The notes: generated by a model not told the origin, from the sequence alone. DNA of 54,673 bases from Burkholderiaceae bacterium (GCA_017983955.1 JAGOAJ010000021.1:1-54673), one strand, 5' to 3'. Shown: positions 8,686 through 17,803, counted from the stretch's first letter. Translations and numbers: made by a program.

Positions 8686-9512
8686 TCCACAACGGCTGGG
8701 GGCAATTGCATCTCGCGCAGTGGGACAGGGGCTTTTAAACCAGCGTTATTTAGCGTCTGCAACGCCGTACGATACAAGTCAAAGCGCACGTCCCAGTAAT
8801 TTGCCACATCGGCCCAGGCACGCATGGTAATAATGGTATTGCTTTCACGGTATTCAGTCACCATGACCTGAGGCGCTGGTTCGGACAACAGTAGTTTGTT
8901 GCCTGCGATCAGCTGACGTAATTCCGACAGGGCCAGTTCAAGGTTGTCGCCATGCCGCACACCAACTTCGACATCCAGGCGACGTGTTTTATTACGGCTG
9001 TAGTTAATGATGGGATTGCCCCAAACCAAGCTATTAGGCAGACTAATGTGTATGCCGTCAGCCTGAATTAAACGCGTCAAGAACAGCCCGACTTCTGCGA
9101 CAGTACCGTCACCCTTGCCCACCACCGACACATACTCACCGGCCCGCATGGGACGCAAAACCAGCAGCATGATGCCAGCGGCAATGTTCTGCAACGTCCC
9201 CTGCAACGCCAAGCCTATGGCCAAGCCCGCAGCCCCCAGCACCGTGATAATGCTGGCCGTCTGGATGCCAAAGCGCGCCAGCACGGCAATAATTACAAAT
9301 ATACGGATGGCCCATACCGTGACACTAAACACCATGGGTACCACGGTAGGGTCTATCCTGGATGACCGCGCCGCCATTCTTTGGAAACTACGCCCCACCA
9401 GGCTAGACACCATCCACCCCACGATAAGAATGAATAGGGCAATTACCAGGTTAATTGCGAATCCTTCAATCATTGCTGAGGCAGCCCCCAGGTTCTGCAA
9501 CATTTCTGGCAT
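8682..9512 (-). CDS. mscS: Small-conductance mechanosensitive channel (MscS family)
   Basis: Inner-membrane channel opening under membrane tension to protect against hypo-osmotic shock. 276 residues: three N-terminal membrane segments (about 15-40, 60-85, 88-125). The third is the Gly/Ala-rich pore helix VLGAAGLAIGLALQGTLQNI, characteristic of MscS. The soluble beta domain follows (FLTRLIQADGIHISLPNSLVWGNPIINYSR). Length matches E. coli MscS (286). The ATG at 9512 is the first of the two Met residues of the MPEM start. The promoter region would lie in the AT-rich stretch above 9,520. Confidence 0.94.
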   Translation of the reverse strand: MPEMLQNLGAASAMIEGFAINLVIALFILIVGWMVSSLVGRSFQRMAARSSRIDPTVVPMVFSVTVWAIRIFVIIAVLARFGIQTASIITVLGAAGLAIGLALQGTLQNIAAGIMLLVLRPMRAGEYVSVVGKGDGTVAEVGLFLTRLIQADGIHISLPNSLVWGNPIINYSRNKTRRLDVEVGVRHGDNLELALSELRQLIAGNKLLLSEPAPQVMVTEYRESNTIITMRAWADVANYWDVRFDLYRTALQTLNNAGLKAPVPLREMQLPPAVVD

Positions 9513-9857
9513 TTTTTCCGATATTCCCGTATGAAAAGTTATCCCCGACTATTGTGGACAAGCCGGCGGATAAGATGAGCACTACTACAATAAGTGCTTA
9601 GATATCAGAGGATTATTGCAGGAGGATAGAAATCGATCAAATGACCAAATTGACCTGATATTCGTAGCCTATACAGTCAGGCTATGCAGTAGCAAAAACT
9701 TATCCACCGATAGTGTGGATAAGCCTAGGGAAAACCCTGGATCAATGTTTAAAAATTATTACTTATCAAGCACTTAAATAAACAGCTCTTTAAGTGACCA
9801 GTTGGGCAGCACAACATACTGTCGTCTGCCCAACATGCGCTGCTGCACATCAAGCCA
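9513..9857. other. 345-bp gap with inverted DnaA-box-like repeats and an AT-rich segment
   Basis: No coding frame is convincing here. It contains two similar inverted pairs: TTATCCCC (9539-9546) facing TGTGGACAA (9553-9561), and CTTATCCAC (9699-9707) facing GTGGATAAG (9715-9723, a perfect 9-bp inverted repeat). TGTGGATAA at 9714-9722 is an exact complement of the DnaA box TTATCCACA. An AT-rich stretch follows (about 9746-9795). The region must also hold the mscS promoter. An AGGAGG at about 9621 is followed by only a five-codon frame. Confidence 0.6.
9699..9723. repeat. Perfect inverted repeat made of two facing DnaA-box-like sequences
   Basis: The arms CTTATCCAC and GTGGATAAG are exact complements separated by 7 bases. 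The right arm extends to TGTGGATAA, identical to the complement of the E. coli consensus DnaA box. A related, less perfect pair lies at 9539-9562, and a further exact TGTGGATAA at 9920-9928 falls inside the small gene at 9858-10004. The sequence is seen directly; binding by DnaA is inferred. Confidence 0.5.
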
Positions 9858-10004
9858 CTAAAGCTTACGCCCACTAATTAAGCGTATCAGCACCATGATG
9901 ATCGCGACAACGATCAGAATGTGGATAAACCCACCCACTGTATATGAGGTGACCAAACCCAACAGCCACAGCACGACCAATACTATTGCAATTGTGTACA
10001 ACAT
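9858..10004 (-). CDS. Lmo0937-like small membrane protein (48 aa)
   Basis: A 48-residue peptide starting MLYTIAIVLVVLWLLGLVTSY and ending IRLISGRKL. Two hydrophobic segments (about 3-18 and 26-42) are joined by the conserved TSYTVGGFIH turn, the signature of the small Lmo0937/DUF5670-type membrane protein family, which I recall from Listeria and many Proteobacteria. A strong Shine-Dalgarno (AAGGAAG) lies about 6 bases before the ATG at 10004. The biochemical function of the family is unknown. It often occurs near stress-related genes, here next to a secreted PRC-barrel protein. Confidence 0.85.
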   Translation of the reverse strand: MLYTIAIVLVVLWLLGLVTSYTVGGFIHILIVVAIIMVLIRLISGRKL

Positions 10005-10023
10005 AATGCGCTTCCTTATTTCG

Positions 10024-10164
10024 TTATGTGGTTACTTTTAAGCTTCGCAGCCCACTTTGACGTCCAGACATCAACGACAAAATGAATAGCTGTAGATACA
10101 CAGCAAACCACATGCCCATCACGCCGCAGGCCACCGCCACACCTGAACGGTGACGGCACAGCAA
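10024..10164 (-). CDS. Possible 46-aa single-span membrane peptide
   Basis: A short frame from TTG at 10164 (AGGA about 9 bases upstream) reads a basic start, then a hydrophobic run VAVACGVMGMWFAVYLQLFI, then a basic tail ending SGLRSLKVTT. It stops 19 bases before the Lmo0937-like gene and would be its operon partner. The shape (basic end, one span, basic end) is right for a small membrane protein, but I know no family, the start codon is weak, and a second frame (from ATG 10180) is also open here. Treat as tentative. Confidence 0.22.
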   Translation of the reverse strand: MLCRHRSGVAVACGVMGMWFAVYLQLFILSLMSGRQSGLRSLKVTT

Positions 10165-10211
10165 TTGCTAAGTTCCTCATGACCCCATTGGTCTTTCATC
10201 AGGAGAACTTC

Positions 10212-10673
10212 ATGAAAAAAATGCTTGCTATCACCGCTATTTCATTGCCTCTGGTCCTGGCCTCCAGTGTCTGGGCACAAACCACGACCACACCAGCCGA
10301 CACCACACCTGCACCAGCAGCACCCGCCGACAGCACTACGACGCCACCTGTCACACAGGGTTTGAAGCCAGCTGAAGGCGTACCCGGCAACAGCATGCCT
10401 GCCCAGCAGATCAGCGGCTGGAGCGTCAAAGACAGACTAGGTAAATCTGTTTATAACGAAGCCGACGAGAAGGTTGGCGAAATCCAAGATATCGTGATGG
10501 CCGACTCGGGTGCACCAGCTTATTTCATTGTGGGCGCCGGGGGCTTCTTGGGCATGGGCGAACACAAAGTAGCCATACCCTACGACAGGATCACAGGAAC
10601 CAGCAAACTCATGCTGCAAGGCTATACCAAGGATCAACTGAAAGCCTTGCCTCCAGTAGAAATCGCAAAATAG
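10212..10673 (+). CDS. Secreted PRC-barrel domain protein
   Basis: 153 residues beginning MKKMLAITAIS, with AGGAG 7 bases before the ATG, so the in-frame ATG at 10179 is not needed. The signal peptide ends at about SSVWA-Q (residue 22-23). A Thr/Pro/Ala-rich linker follows (about 23-60). The PRC-barrel occupies about residues 72-145: SVKDRLGKSVYNEADEKVGEIQDIVMADSG, then GGFLGMGEHKVAIPYDRI. PRC barrels are small beta domains found in RNA-processing, photosynthetic and stress-induced envelope proteins; in this secreted form the ligand is unknown. A strong GC-rich hairpin lies downstream at 10706-10734. Confidence 0.85.
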   Translation: MKKMLAITAISLPLVLASSVWAQTTTTPADTTPAPAAPADSTTTPPVTQGLKPAEGVPGNSMPAQQISGWSVKDRLGKSVYNEADEKVGEIQDIVMADSGAPAYFIVGAGGFLGMGEHKVAIPYDRITGTSKLMLQGYTKDQLKALPPVEIAK

Positions 10674-10705
10674 TGTAATTTGGCGGTGACTACAGATTTG
10701 CGCTT

Positions 10706-10734
10706 ACTGCCGCTCCTTCCCGGGGGGCGGTAGT
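10706..10734 (+). terminator. GC-rich hairpin between the PRC-barrel gene and the DUF3182 gene
   Basis: ACTGCCGCTCC (10706-10716) pairs with GGGGCGGTAGT (10724-10734), about 11 bp with two G-T wobbles and a 7-base loop. No T-run follows, so it is at best an imperfect terminator or mRNA-stabilising structure. It covers a candidate GTG start at 10733 of the next gene, which argues for using the ATG at 10751. Confidence 0.4.
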
Positions 10735-10750
10735 GGCTTGCGAGCTAGCC

Positions 10751-11884
10751 ATGACAAGACCTTCTGATGCCTTACCCCCTAGCAGGGGCACGGTACTTTA
10801 TTACGCAGTGCGACAGCATGAACCTGCCCACGAGAAATACGTACACCGCAACTTGGGACAGCAACTGGCCTGTCTGCTGAATATGACCTATGCCGGCGAC
10901 CATACCGCACAGCATCATCATCAACCCCCTATTTACTTTATACCGAGCAGCACCATAGTGGGTTTACCCCAAGCGCAGGCCTTAGACATCCACCAGGAAA
11001 CAGACCTTTTTGGCGGCGTAGTACCCCATGCCTTCATAGGCACTAAAGCCATCACCCATCCGTTGATCGCGCCGCACGCTCATGCACCAACGGGCTGGTC
11101 CCATGATTTCCCAGAACGGGTCAAAACCTCGGTATTAAAAGGCTACACCGCATTCAGCTTGGCCGATGCCAAACAAGCCGGTCTAGACTTGCTTGAACAT
11201 GGCCCTGTGCGTATCAAACCTGTGCATGCTACAGGCGGACGCGGGCAAACCTTAGTCAATAACCCAGCAGCATTAGACACAGCCCTAGAGAAACATGAAG
11301 AAGACCAAATTACACATGACGGTATTGTTCTGGAAGAACACCTGGAGCAAGTGCAAACGTATAGTGTCGGTCAGGTTCGCGTTGCTGGCCTACAAGCCAG
11401 CTATGTAGGCCAGCAACGACTTACATCTAACAATAGCGGCGAGCTAGTCTACGGCGGTTCGGACTTGTTGGTGGCTAGGGGCGGCTTTGACGACTTGTTG
11501 TGCTTAAACCTTGAACCCTGTTTCAAGGTAGCTATTATGCAAGCACGGGTGTACGACGAGGCCGCATCCGCCTGCTTTCCCGGTTTTTTTGCTTCACGCC
11601 GCAACTATGACACGGCATGCGGACTGAACAGCAAAGGTAGGTATACCTCTGGCGTACTGGAACAATCATGGCGCGTGGGTGGCGCCAGCACAGCTGAAGT
11701 AGCAGCACTGACACAATTTCAGGCCAACCCCGAGCTACGTACCCTATATGCTTGCACCGCCGAGACCTTCGGGGATCAGCATTCCGACCTGCCCCCAGAG
11801 GCCGTAGAGTGTTTCCATGGAATAGACGAAGGTATAGGACTGATACGAAAGTTTGTCTGGGTGAAGGACTATGACGACCAGTAG
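10751..11884 (+). CDS. DUF3182 family protein, ATP-grasp-like
   Basis: 377 residues from ATG 10751 (GTG at 10733 is the alternative). I recognise the family DUF3182, of unknown function. The middle reads like an ATP-grasp fold: RIKPVHATGGRGQ at about 153-165 (Lys plus Gly-rich loop), then VLEEHLEQVQTYSVGQVRV at about 193-211 (hinge and substrate strand). Later come the conserved blocks SRRNYDTACGL and GVLEQSWRVGGAS, which could supply metal ligands. ATP-grasp enzymes join a carboxylate to an amine or thiol through an acyl-phosphate; that activity here is only inferred. The stop overlaps the next gene by 14 bases, implying tight coupling with an alpha/beta hydrolase. Confidence 0.8.
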   Translation: MTRPSDALPPSRGTVLYYAVRQHEPAHEKYVHRNLGQQLACLLNMTYAGDHTAQHHHQPPIYFIPSSTIVGLPQAQALDIHQETDLFGGVVPHAFIGTKAITHPLIAPHAHAPTGWSHDFPERVKTSVLKGYTAFSLADAKQAGLDLLEHGPVRIKPVHATGGRGQTLVNNPAALDTALEKHEEDQITHDGIVLEEHLEQVQTYSVGQVRVAGLQASYVGQQRLTSNNSGELVYGGSDLLVARGGFDDLLCLNLEPCFKVAIMQARVYDEAASACFPGFFASRRNYDTACGLNSKGRYTSGVLEQSWRVGGASTAEVAALTQFQANPELRTLYACTAETFGDQHSDLPPEAVECFHGIDEGIGLIRKFVWVKDYDDQ

Positions 11885-12626
11885 CAACAGCATCGAAATA
11901 AACGTCATGGATGAAGAAATGGCAGGGACGTTCCTGGCGCCACACAGCCATGTGCCGGGTGTACTCTTCGTGCATGGTTGGGGTGGCAGTCAAGATCGCG
12001 ACCTGGATAGGGCGCGCGGCATCGCTGGCCTAGGTTGTGTTTGCCTGACCTTTGACCTGCGCGGACACCCTGGCTCTGATCGCCAGCGCACAGTAACCCG
12101 CGCAGAAAATCTACAAGACATCGTTGCCGCCTACGACAGGCTAGTCCAACATCCCGCTATAGACCCAGCATCCATTGCTGTCGTAGGCACCAGCTATGGG
12201 GGATATTTATCCGCCATACTCACCACCGTGCGCCCCGTGAAATGGCTGTCTTTGCGCGTACCTTCGTTATATCGCGATGCTCAGTGGAACACGCCAAAAC
12301 GCCTGCTGAATCGCGAAGACCTTGCCCTGTACCGCGGCTCGCCGGTCACCCCCGAAGAAAACCGCGCCCTGGCCGCTTGCGCCACATTTAACGGCGATGT
12401 GCTACTGGTAGAATCAGAGAACGACCATCTAGTACCCCACGCCACCTTCATGAGCTACAGGGCGGCATTTCGACACTCTCACTCATTAACGCACAGAATT
12501 ATTGACGGTGCCGATCACTCGCTAAGCACCCCCTTTGCCCAGCAGGCATACACATCCATCCTGGTCGGATGGATCACAGAAATGGTGGTTGGTGCCCGCA
12601 TAGGCGCGCCTGCGGGTACACTTTAA
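11871..12626 (+). CDS. Alpha/beta hydrolase, partner of the DUF3182 protein
   Basis: 251 residues with the alpha/beta-hydrolase plan. An oxyanion-region HGWGGSQ follows strand VLFVHGW (about residues 34-40). The nucleophile elbow GTSYGG has Ser108. The acid is probably the Asp in [12 protein letters not shown], and the base the His in GADHSL. No signal peptide is visible, so it should be cytoplasmic. The substrate is unknown: esterase, amidase or peptidase are all possible. It starts inside the last 14 bases of the DUF3182 gene, so the two are surely translated from one mRNA and probably act on the same compound. Confidence 0.85.
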   Translation: MTTSSNSIEINVMDEEMAGTFLAPHSHVPGVLFVHGWGGSQDRDLDRARGIAGLGCVCLTFDLRGHPGSDRQRTVTRAENLQDIVAAYDRLVQHPAIDPASIAVVGTSYGGYLSAILTTVRPVKWLSLRVPSLYRDAQWNTPKRLLNREDLALYRGSPVTPEENRALAACATFNGDVLLVESENDHLVPHATFMSYRAAFRHSHSLTHRIIDGADHSLSTPFAQQAYTSILVGWITEMVVGARIGAPAGTL

Positions 12627-12673
12627 GCCCGGCTAACGTCTACTACCACGGGGCTCATGCCCTTCACGCCTAC

Positions 12674-13660
12674 ATGATTCCTTTCTCCGTACTCGACCTT
12701 TCTCCGATTGCCCAAGACAGCACTGCGGGACAGTCCTTTCGCAACACCCTGGATATCGCCCAACACGCCGAAAAATGGGGCTACACCCGTTATTGGCTGG
12801 CCGAACACCATGGCATGCCCGGCATAGGCAGTGCGGCCACTGCCGTACTGATTGCCCATGTAGCCGCTGGCACCACACATATACGCGTAGGTGCCGGCGG
12901 CATCATGCTACCCAATCACTCTCCACTGGTTATCGCTGAACAGTTCGGCACATTGGAGTCCTTATACCCTGGCCGTATAGACCTGGGCTTGGGGCGCGCC
13001 CCCGGCTCGGATCAAGTCACCGCCCGCGCCCTAAGACGCAACCTTAGTTCCGATGCAGACCAGTTCCCCCAGGACGTCATGGAACTGATGGACTTCATGT
13101 CCGACGAGCCCCGCCAAGCTGTACAAGCCGTGCCGGGGAAAGGCTTGAATGTGCCTATATGGATATTAGGTTCCAGCTTGTTTGGCGCCCAGTTAGCGGC
13201 AGCCTTGGGCCTGCCCTATGCCTTTGCATCCCATTTCGCGCCACAACAAATGATGCAAGCCATACAGGTCTACAGAAGCACATTCCAGCCATCTGCCCAA
13301 CTGGAAAAACCTTATGTCATGTTGGGTTTCAACGTGGTTGCCGCCGACACCGACGAACAGGCCCACTATCTGGCGACATCATTACAGCAGTCTTTTGTAA
13401 ACCTACGTTCTGGACGGCCGGGCAAGCTACCGCCACCAGTGGCCGGTTATTATGAAAGCGCAGGTCCCCAGGCCCAAGCACTACTGCAATCCGTACTGTC
13501 GTGCTCGGCAATCGGGTCGCCCGCTACAGTCGCCCAGCAGATTGCCTCGTTTGTGGCAACCACCGGCGCCGACGAATTGATGATGACATCCAATGTCTTC
13601 GATCATGCAGCACGCCTGCGCTCCTACGAAATTACCGCCCAAGTACGCCAGACTGCTTAA
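12674..13660 (+). CDS. LLM-class (luciferase-like) flavin-dependent oxidoreductase
   Basis: 328 residues from ATG 12674 ([20 protein letters not shown]), which is where family similarity begins; the upstream in-frame start at 12569 would overlap the hydrolase gene. The bacterial-luciferase-like core is visible: [19 protein letters not shown] (flavin side), [23 protein letters not shown] and [14 protein letters not shown]. These mark the MsnO8/YhbW-type subgroup of group-1 monooxygenases using FMNH2 and O2. The substrate is unknown. It sits 6 bases upstream of yggS. Confidence 0.87.
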   Translation: MIPFSVLDLSPIAQDSTAGQSFRNTLDIAQHAEKWGYTRYWLAEHHGMPGIGSAATAVLIAHVAAGTTHIRVGAGGIMLPNHSPLVIAEQFGTLESLYPGRIDLGLGRAPGSDQVTARALRRNLSSDADQFPQDVMELMDFMSDEPRQAVQAVPGKGLNVPIWILGSSLFGAQLAAALGLPYAFASHFAPQQMMQAIQVYRSTFQPSAQLEKPYVMLGFNVVAADTDEQAHYLATSLQQSFVNLRSGRPGKLPPPVAGYYESAGPQAQALLQSVLSCSAIGSPATVAQQIASFVATTGADELMMTSNVFDHAARLRSYEITAQVRQTA

Positions 13661-13666
13661 AGACTT

Positions 13667-14416
13667 ATGACGACACAACAAGATCACTCTATTGCCGCCC
13701 GCCTGGCCCAAGTCAGGCAACGTATAGATCAAGCAGCCATACAGGCCGGACGCGCGCCCGGCTCGGTGGACTTGCTGCCCGTCAGTAAAACCTTTGGCAC
13801 CACCGTGATACGCGAAGCCGTCGCGGCTGGCGTGCATAGACTAGGGGAAAACAAGGCCCAGGAAATACGCAGTAAATTTCAGCCACTGGCCGACTGCCAC
13901 ATAGACTGGGTCATGATAGGTCACCTGCAAACCAATAAAGCCAAAGACATCGCCGCCATGGCCGCCGAAATCCAATCTTTGGATCGCATGGACCTGGCGG
14001 TCGCCCTGGATCGCCGTTTGCAGCAAGAAGGCCGCAGTATCAATGCACTGGTACAAATTAAAACGTCCACCGAACCCAGCAAATACGGCCTGCCCCCTGA
14101 CGAACTACCCGATTTCCTGCGCCGCGTAGCTCAGGAAATGCCTACCTTGCGCATACAGGGCCTGATGACCCTGGCCATTAATGTCCCCGATCAAGATGCC
14201 GTACGAGCCTGCTTTCGCAACTTGCGTGAACTACGCGACCGTACCCAGGATCTAGGCATAGCAGGCATCAGCCTGGAGCGCCTGTCCATGGGCATGAGCG
14301 GCGACTTTGAAATCGCCATAGAAGAAGGCTCTACCGAAGTCCGCATAGGCACAGCCATTTTTGGTGGCCGTCCCTACGGTGATGACTATTACTGGCCAGA
14401 AGCGCCTGCCCGTTAA
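13667..14416 (+). CDS. yggS: PLP homeostasis protein (YggS/PLPBP family)
   Basis: Pyridoxal-phosphate binding protein without known catalysis that keeps PLP and amino-acid pools balanced. 249 residues. PLP-lysine is in LLPVSKT (about residue 42); further motifs are GENKAQEIRSK, DWVMIGHLQTNK, LMTLAI and LSMGMSGDFEIAIEEGSTEVRIGTAIFG (shown here only as the family block). Its usual partners (proC, yggT) are not adjacent. Codon use is notable: by my hand count 10 of 19 Ile codons are ATA. Confidence 0.93.
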   Translation: MTTQQDHSIAARLAQVRQRIDQAAIQAGRAPGSVDLLPVSKTFGTTVIREAVAAGVHRLGENKAQEIRSKFQPLADCHIDWVMIGHLQTNKAKDIAAMAAEIQSLDRMDLAVALDRRLQQEGRSINALVQIKTSTEPSKYGLPPDELPDFLRRVAQEMPTLRIQGLMTLAINVPDQDAVRACFRNLRELRDRTQDLGIAGISLERLSMGMSGDFEIAIEEGSTEVRIGTAIFGGRPYGDDYYWPEAPAR

Positions 14417-14426
14417 TATGAAACAC

Positions 14427-14461
14427 CACTCAGCTTGCTTACTCTGTAGACAAGCTGAGTG
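14427..14461. terminator. Inverted repeat between yggS and the GNAT gene, possible two-way terminator
   Basis: CACTCAGCTTG (14427-14437) and CAAGCTGAGTG (14451-14461) are perfect 11-base complements with a 13-base loop. The repeat lies between two convergent genes and overlaps the 3' end of the acetyltransferase gene. No long T-run follows on either strand, so termination efficiency is uncertain. Confidence 0.5.
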
Positions 14462-14951
14462 TCATATATGCTGCTCTGTGGCCATACGGCACTAGATCCG
14501 CACGCCAACGGGCATTTGCTTCACTATCAGGCGTATACCCCAGCCCCTGCCAATAGTTGATGGCGTCGGACAAAGACACCAAACAAGCTGCCTGAAAGCC
14601 GGCCAATTTTGCATACGCCAGTCCATGCTGAATCAACGCCTTGCCCACACCCAGACCGCGCGCATCTGGTGACACTGCGCAATCATGCAAGAACCAGAAC
14701 TTACCCTGTGACTGGTCTTTAGAACCTTCAGCATTTAAGGCTGGCAAGACCTGACCATTCCAGGGATAAGACACCAAATACCCCAGCACGGCGAAGTCTT
14801 TACGTGCCACCCAAATACTTTGAGGTGAGCTAGCCAAGCGACTTTTATAAAAAGCGGCGTCTTCATGCAAGGTTTCTGGGTAAGACCTGGCCTGTAACGC
14901 TAGCACTTGGTCCAGATCGCCAGCATGCATTGGCTGTACTTCAAATGACAT
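14439..14951 (-). CDS. GNAT family N-acetyltransferase
   Basis: 170 residues from ATG 14951 (MSFEVQPMHAGDLDQVLALQ); an upstream TTG at 14966 is less likely. Acetyl-CoA binding motif A is visible as LHDCAVSPDARGLGVGKALI, with the RGLGVG loop, and the fold ends in an aromatic-rich segment INYWQGLGYTP. The acetyl acceptor is unknown; amines of small molecules or of a protein N-terminus are typical. It is convergent with yggS and shares an inverted repeat with it. Confidence 0.82.
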   Translation of the reverse strand: MSFEVQPMHAGDLDQVLALQARSYPETLHEDAAFYKSRLASSPQSIWVARKDFAVLGYLVSYPWNGQVLPALNAEGSKDQSQGKFWFLHDCAVSPDARGLGVGKALIQHGLAYAKLAGFQAACLVSLSDAINYWQGLGYTPDSEANARWRADLVPYGHRAAYMTLSLSTE

Positions 14952-15142
14952 GGAACCCGCCAACAAAAACGCTCATTAGATTTAGATATTTAATAAAACC
15001 CACCAATTATACGAAGCAATATCAGCGTGAATTTGGAAAGCCATACGAATCGAGCTAAGCAATTTATCGCGTAGCGTAATATGTCCTGTAAAGCTTTACA
15101 CTGACAATAAAACAAATACCCAACATCAATTTTCAAGGAAAT

Positions 15143-17788
15143 ATGAGTAGTTTGCAAAACCTGGAAAACCACACCCCAATGATGCAGCAATTTCTACGCC
15201 TCAAAGCGCAAGCAGGCTCGCATCTGCTGTTCTATCGCATGGGTGATTTTTATGAAATGTTTTTTGAGGATGCCGAACGCGGCGCGCGCTTACTGAATCT
15301 GACGCTCACCAAGCGTGGCACATCCAACGGCGAGCCTATCCCCATGGCGGGCATACCGTATCATGCTATGGAAGGCTATTTGGCGCGACTGGTTGCTGCA
15401 GGCGTTTCCGTGGCGATATGCGAACAGGTGGGGGACCCAGCCACCAGCAAGGGGCCGGTAGAGCGCAAAATTATGCGCGTGGTGACGCCAGGTACGCTCA
15501 CGGACGACGCCCTGCTGCCCAGCAAGTCTGACCGTATGATTGCAGCGGTACTGCGCGCCCGCGTTAATCGCGTCGAGCGCGTAGGGTTGGCCTGGATGAA
15601 CCTGGCCAGCGGCGAATTCCGGGTCAGTGAATGCACGCCCGAGATGCTGGATACCGAGCTATACCGTATCAGCCCGGCAGAACTAGTCTGCGCAGAAAAC
15701 AGCGGCCGCTACGGCCTGGCCAATGTGGCGACCAGTCCAATTCCCGATTGGCACTTCGATGCCGATAGCGCTGGCGAAGTATTACACAAGCATTTCGGCG
15801 TAGATACACTGGCCAGCTTTGGTATTACCGAGTTGCCGGTGGCGATACGGGCGGCTGGCGCGCTGCTTCGCTATGTAAACGGTACACAGGGACAAGCCCT
15901 AAGCCATGTGCAAACGATACGGGCCGATCATTCGGGCGAATACGTGGTGATGGACCCCGTTACCCGTAAAAACCTGGAACTGACTGAAACCATTAGCGGT
16001 GAGACCAGCCCTACTCTGTTTTCCATATTAGATCATTGCGTGACGCCTATGGGCAGCCGCTTGCTGCGACGCTGGCTGCACCACCCCTTGCGCGACAATG
16101 ATGCCGCGCTGGCCCGTCAGGGTGTGATCACGGCCTTGCTGTCTGCTGACTATGGCAGTGATGCGCTGAACGCCACGCCGCCGTTGCAAACCTTGCGCAG
16201 CTTACTAAAAGCCTACCCTGATCTTGAGCGCATAGCCACGCGCATCGCCTTGCAATCAGTACGACCACGCGAACTGGCCAGTCTGCGCGAAGCGCTGCTG
16301 CTATTGCCCGAACTTAGCCAGCACCTGCAACAGTTCGTCGAGGCTGAACCCGCTTTCGCAGAGTATATACAACGAATAAACATTGATCCCGCAGCAGCCA
16401 GTTTGCTGCATGCAGCCATAGCGCCAGAACCCGCATTACTGATACGCGACGGCGGCGTGATCGCTGACGGCTATGACTCAGACCTGGATCAGTTGCGCCG
16501 CTTGGCCACAGATAGTGGCGCCTTCCTGCTGGAACTGGAAACACGCGAGCGCGAACGCACCGGCATTACCAATCTGCGGGTGGAATACAACCGTGTGCAC
16601 GGTTACTACATCGAGGTATCACGCGGTCAAGCCGACAAAGTACCTGCCGACTACCAACGCCGCCAGACCCTGAAAAACGTTGAGCGTTACATTACGCCTG
16701 AACTGAAGACCTTCGAAGACCAAGTGTTATCTGCCCGCGACCGCAGCCTGTCACGGGAAAAACACCTGTTTGACACCCTGCTGGACGAATTACGCGCCTG
16801 GGCCACACCCATATCGGCATGTGCTGCGGCACTGGCCGAAATTGATACGCTAGCCTCCCTGGCCGAACATGCCCAGCAAAATGACTGGATCGCGCCGACC
16901 CTGTCGGAGCAAACCGAAATTATCATAGACGCTGGCCGCCACCCCGTGGTCGAGCGTAGCATCGAACGTTTCACCCCTAACGACTGCGAACTGGCGTCTG
17001 CACGCCGCATGTTGCTGATTACCGGGCCGAATATGGGCGGTAAATCTACCTATATGCGCCAAATCGCGTTAATCGTATTGTTAGCCCGCACCGGCAGCTT
17101 TGTCCCAGCCCGCGCAGCACGCATAGGGCCTATAGACAGGATATTCACCCGTATCGGCGCAGCCGACGACTTGGCGGGCGGACGATCCACCTTCATGATG
17201 GAAATGACAGAAGCTGCGGCTATCCTGTCGGCCAGCACGCCACAAAGTCTGGTCTTAATGGATGAAATTGGTCGCGGCACATCTACCTATGATGGCCTGG
17301 CGCTAGCCTGGTCGATTGCTTATAGGCTGCTGATCCACAACCAAGCGCTGACCCTATTTGCCACACACTACTTTGAAATCACCCGCCTGCCCAGTCTGGA
17401 AGCCGCCGCAGCGAACGTTCACTTGGCTGCCGCCCAAGGCAGCACCGGCATCGTCTTTCTACATGAAGTGCAATCTGGCCCAGCCAGTCGCAGCTATGGA
17501 ATACAGGTAGCGCAACGCGCTGGTATACCAGCAGCGGTGATACGCCAGGCCAGCCGTGAATTAGCCCGCTTGGAAGCACAGGGGACATCGACATCTCAGC
17601 TGGATTTATTTGGTGTAGCGGCTGACGATGCAGCTAGCGAACCAGAGCCGTTCATGGACGTTGAGGCGCCTGCGCTGGACGAAATGGCGGTCGCGCTGAA
17701 AGGGGCCTTGACTGCTATAGACCCCGATCAGCTTAGTCCGCGAGAAGCGCTGGATGCTTTGTATCAGTTACGCAAGGACTACTTGTAA
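15143..17788 (+). CDS. mutS: DNA mismatch repair protein MutS
   Basis: Mismatch sensor of methyl-directed repair: binds mispairs, then recruits MutL. 881 residues, full length for MutS. The mismatch-reading motif is intact (GDFYEMF, Phe36 and Glu38). The ATPase domain shows Walker A in [14 protein letters not shown] (about 628-641), Walker B/signature [12 protein letters not shown] and the conserved FATHYFE. The C-terminal tail about 800-881 includes the region for dimer/tetramer contacts. The start is ATG 15143 with AAGGA upstream. Convergent with tadG. Confidence 0.98.
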   Translation: MSSLQNLENHTPMMQQFLRLKAQAGSHLLFYRMGDFYEMFFEDAERGARLLNLTLTKRGTSNGEPIPMAGIPYHAMEGYLARLVAAGVSVAICEQVGDPATSKGPVERKIMRVVTPGTLTDDALLPSKSDRMIAAVLRARVNRVERVGLAWMNLASGEFRVSECTPEMLDTELYRISPAELVCAENSGRYGLANVATSPIPDWHFDADSAGEVLHKHFGVDTLASFGITELPVAIRAAGALLRYVNGTQGQALSHVQTIRADHSGEYVVMDPVTRKNLELTETISGETSPTLFSILDHCVTPMGSRLLRRWLHHPLRDNDAALARQGVITALLSADYGSDALNATPPLQTLRSLLKAYPDLERIATRIALQSVRPRELASLREALLLLPELSQHLQQFVEAEPAFAEYIQRINIDPAAASLLHAAIAPEPALLIRDGGVIADGYDSDLDQLRRLATDSGAFLLELETRERERTGITNLRVEYNRVHGYYIEVSRGQADKVPADYQRRQTLKNVERYITPELKTFEDQVLSARDRSLSREKHLFDTLLDELRAWATPISACAAALAEIDTLASLAEHAQQNDWIAPTLSEQTEIIIDAGRHPVVERSIERFTPNDCELASARRMLLITGPNMGGKSTYMRQIALIVLLARTGSFVPARAARIGPIDRIFTRIGAADDLAGGRSTFMMEMTEAAAILSASTPQSLVLMDEIGRGTSTYDGLALAWSIAYRLLIHNQALTLFATHYFEITRLPSLEAAAANVHLAAAQGSTGIVFLHEVQSGPASRSYGIQVAQRAGIPAAVIRQASRELARLEAQGTSTSQLDLFGVAADDAASEPEPFMDVEAPALDEMAVALKGALTAIDPDQLSPREALDALYQLRKDYL

Positions 17789-17803
17789 AGCTATGCCACA
17801 GAT

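Noticed and set aside
9619-9658. AGGAGG followed by a five-codon frame (ATG ACC AAA TTG ACC TGA)
   Set aside because: The spacing of about 15 bases is too long and the peptide too short to support a gene.
9539-9795. Chromosomal replication origin
   Set aside because: DnaA-box-like repeats and AT-rich DNA are present, but dnaA, dnaN, gyrB, parAB or rpmH are not nearby, so oriC is not supported.
14990-15190. 66-codon minus-strand frame upstream of mutS
   Set aside because: It overlaps the mutS start and promoter region, has no ribosome-binding site and no recognisable motif.
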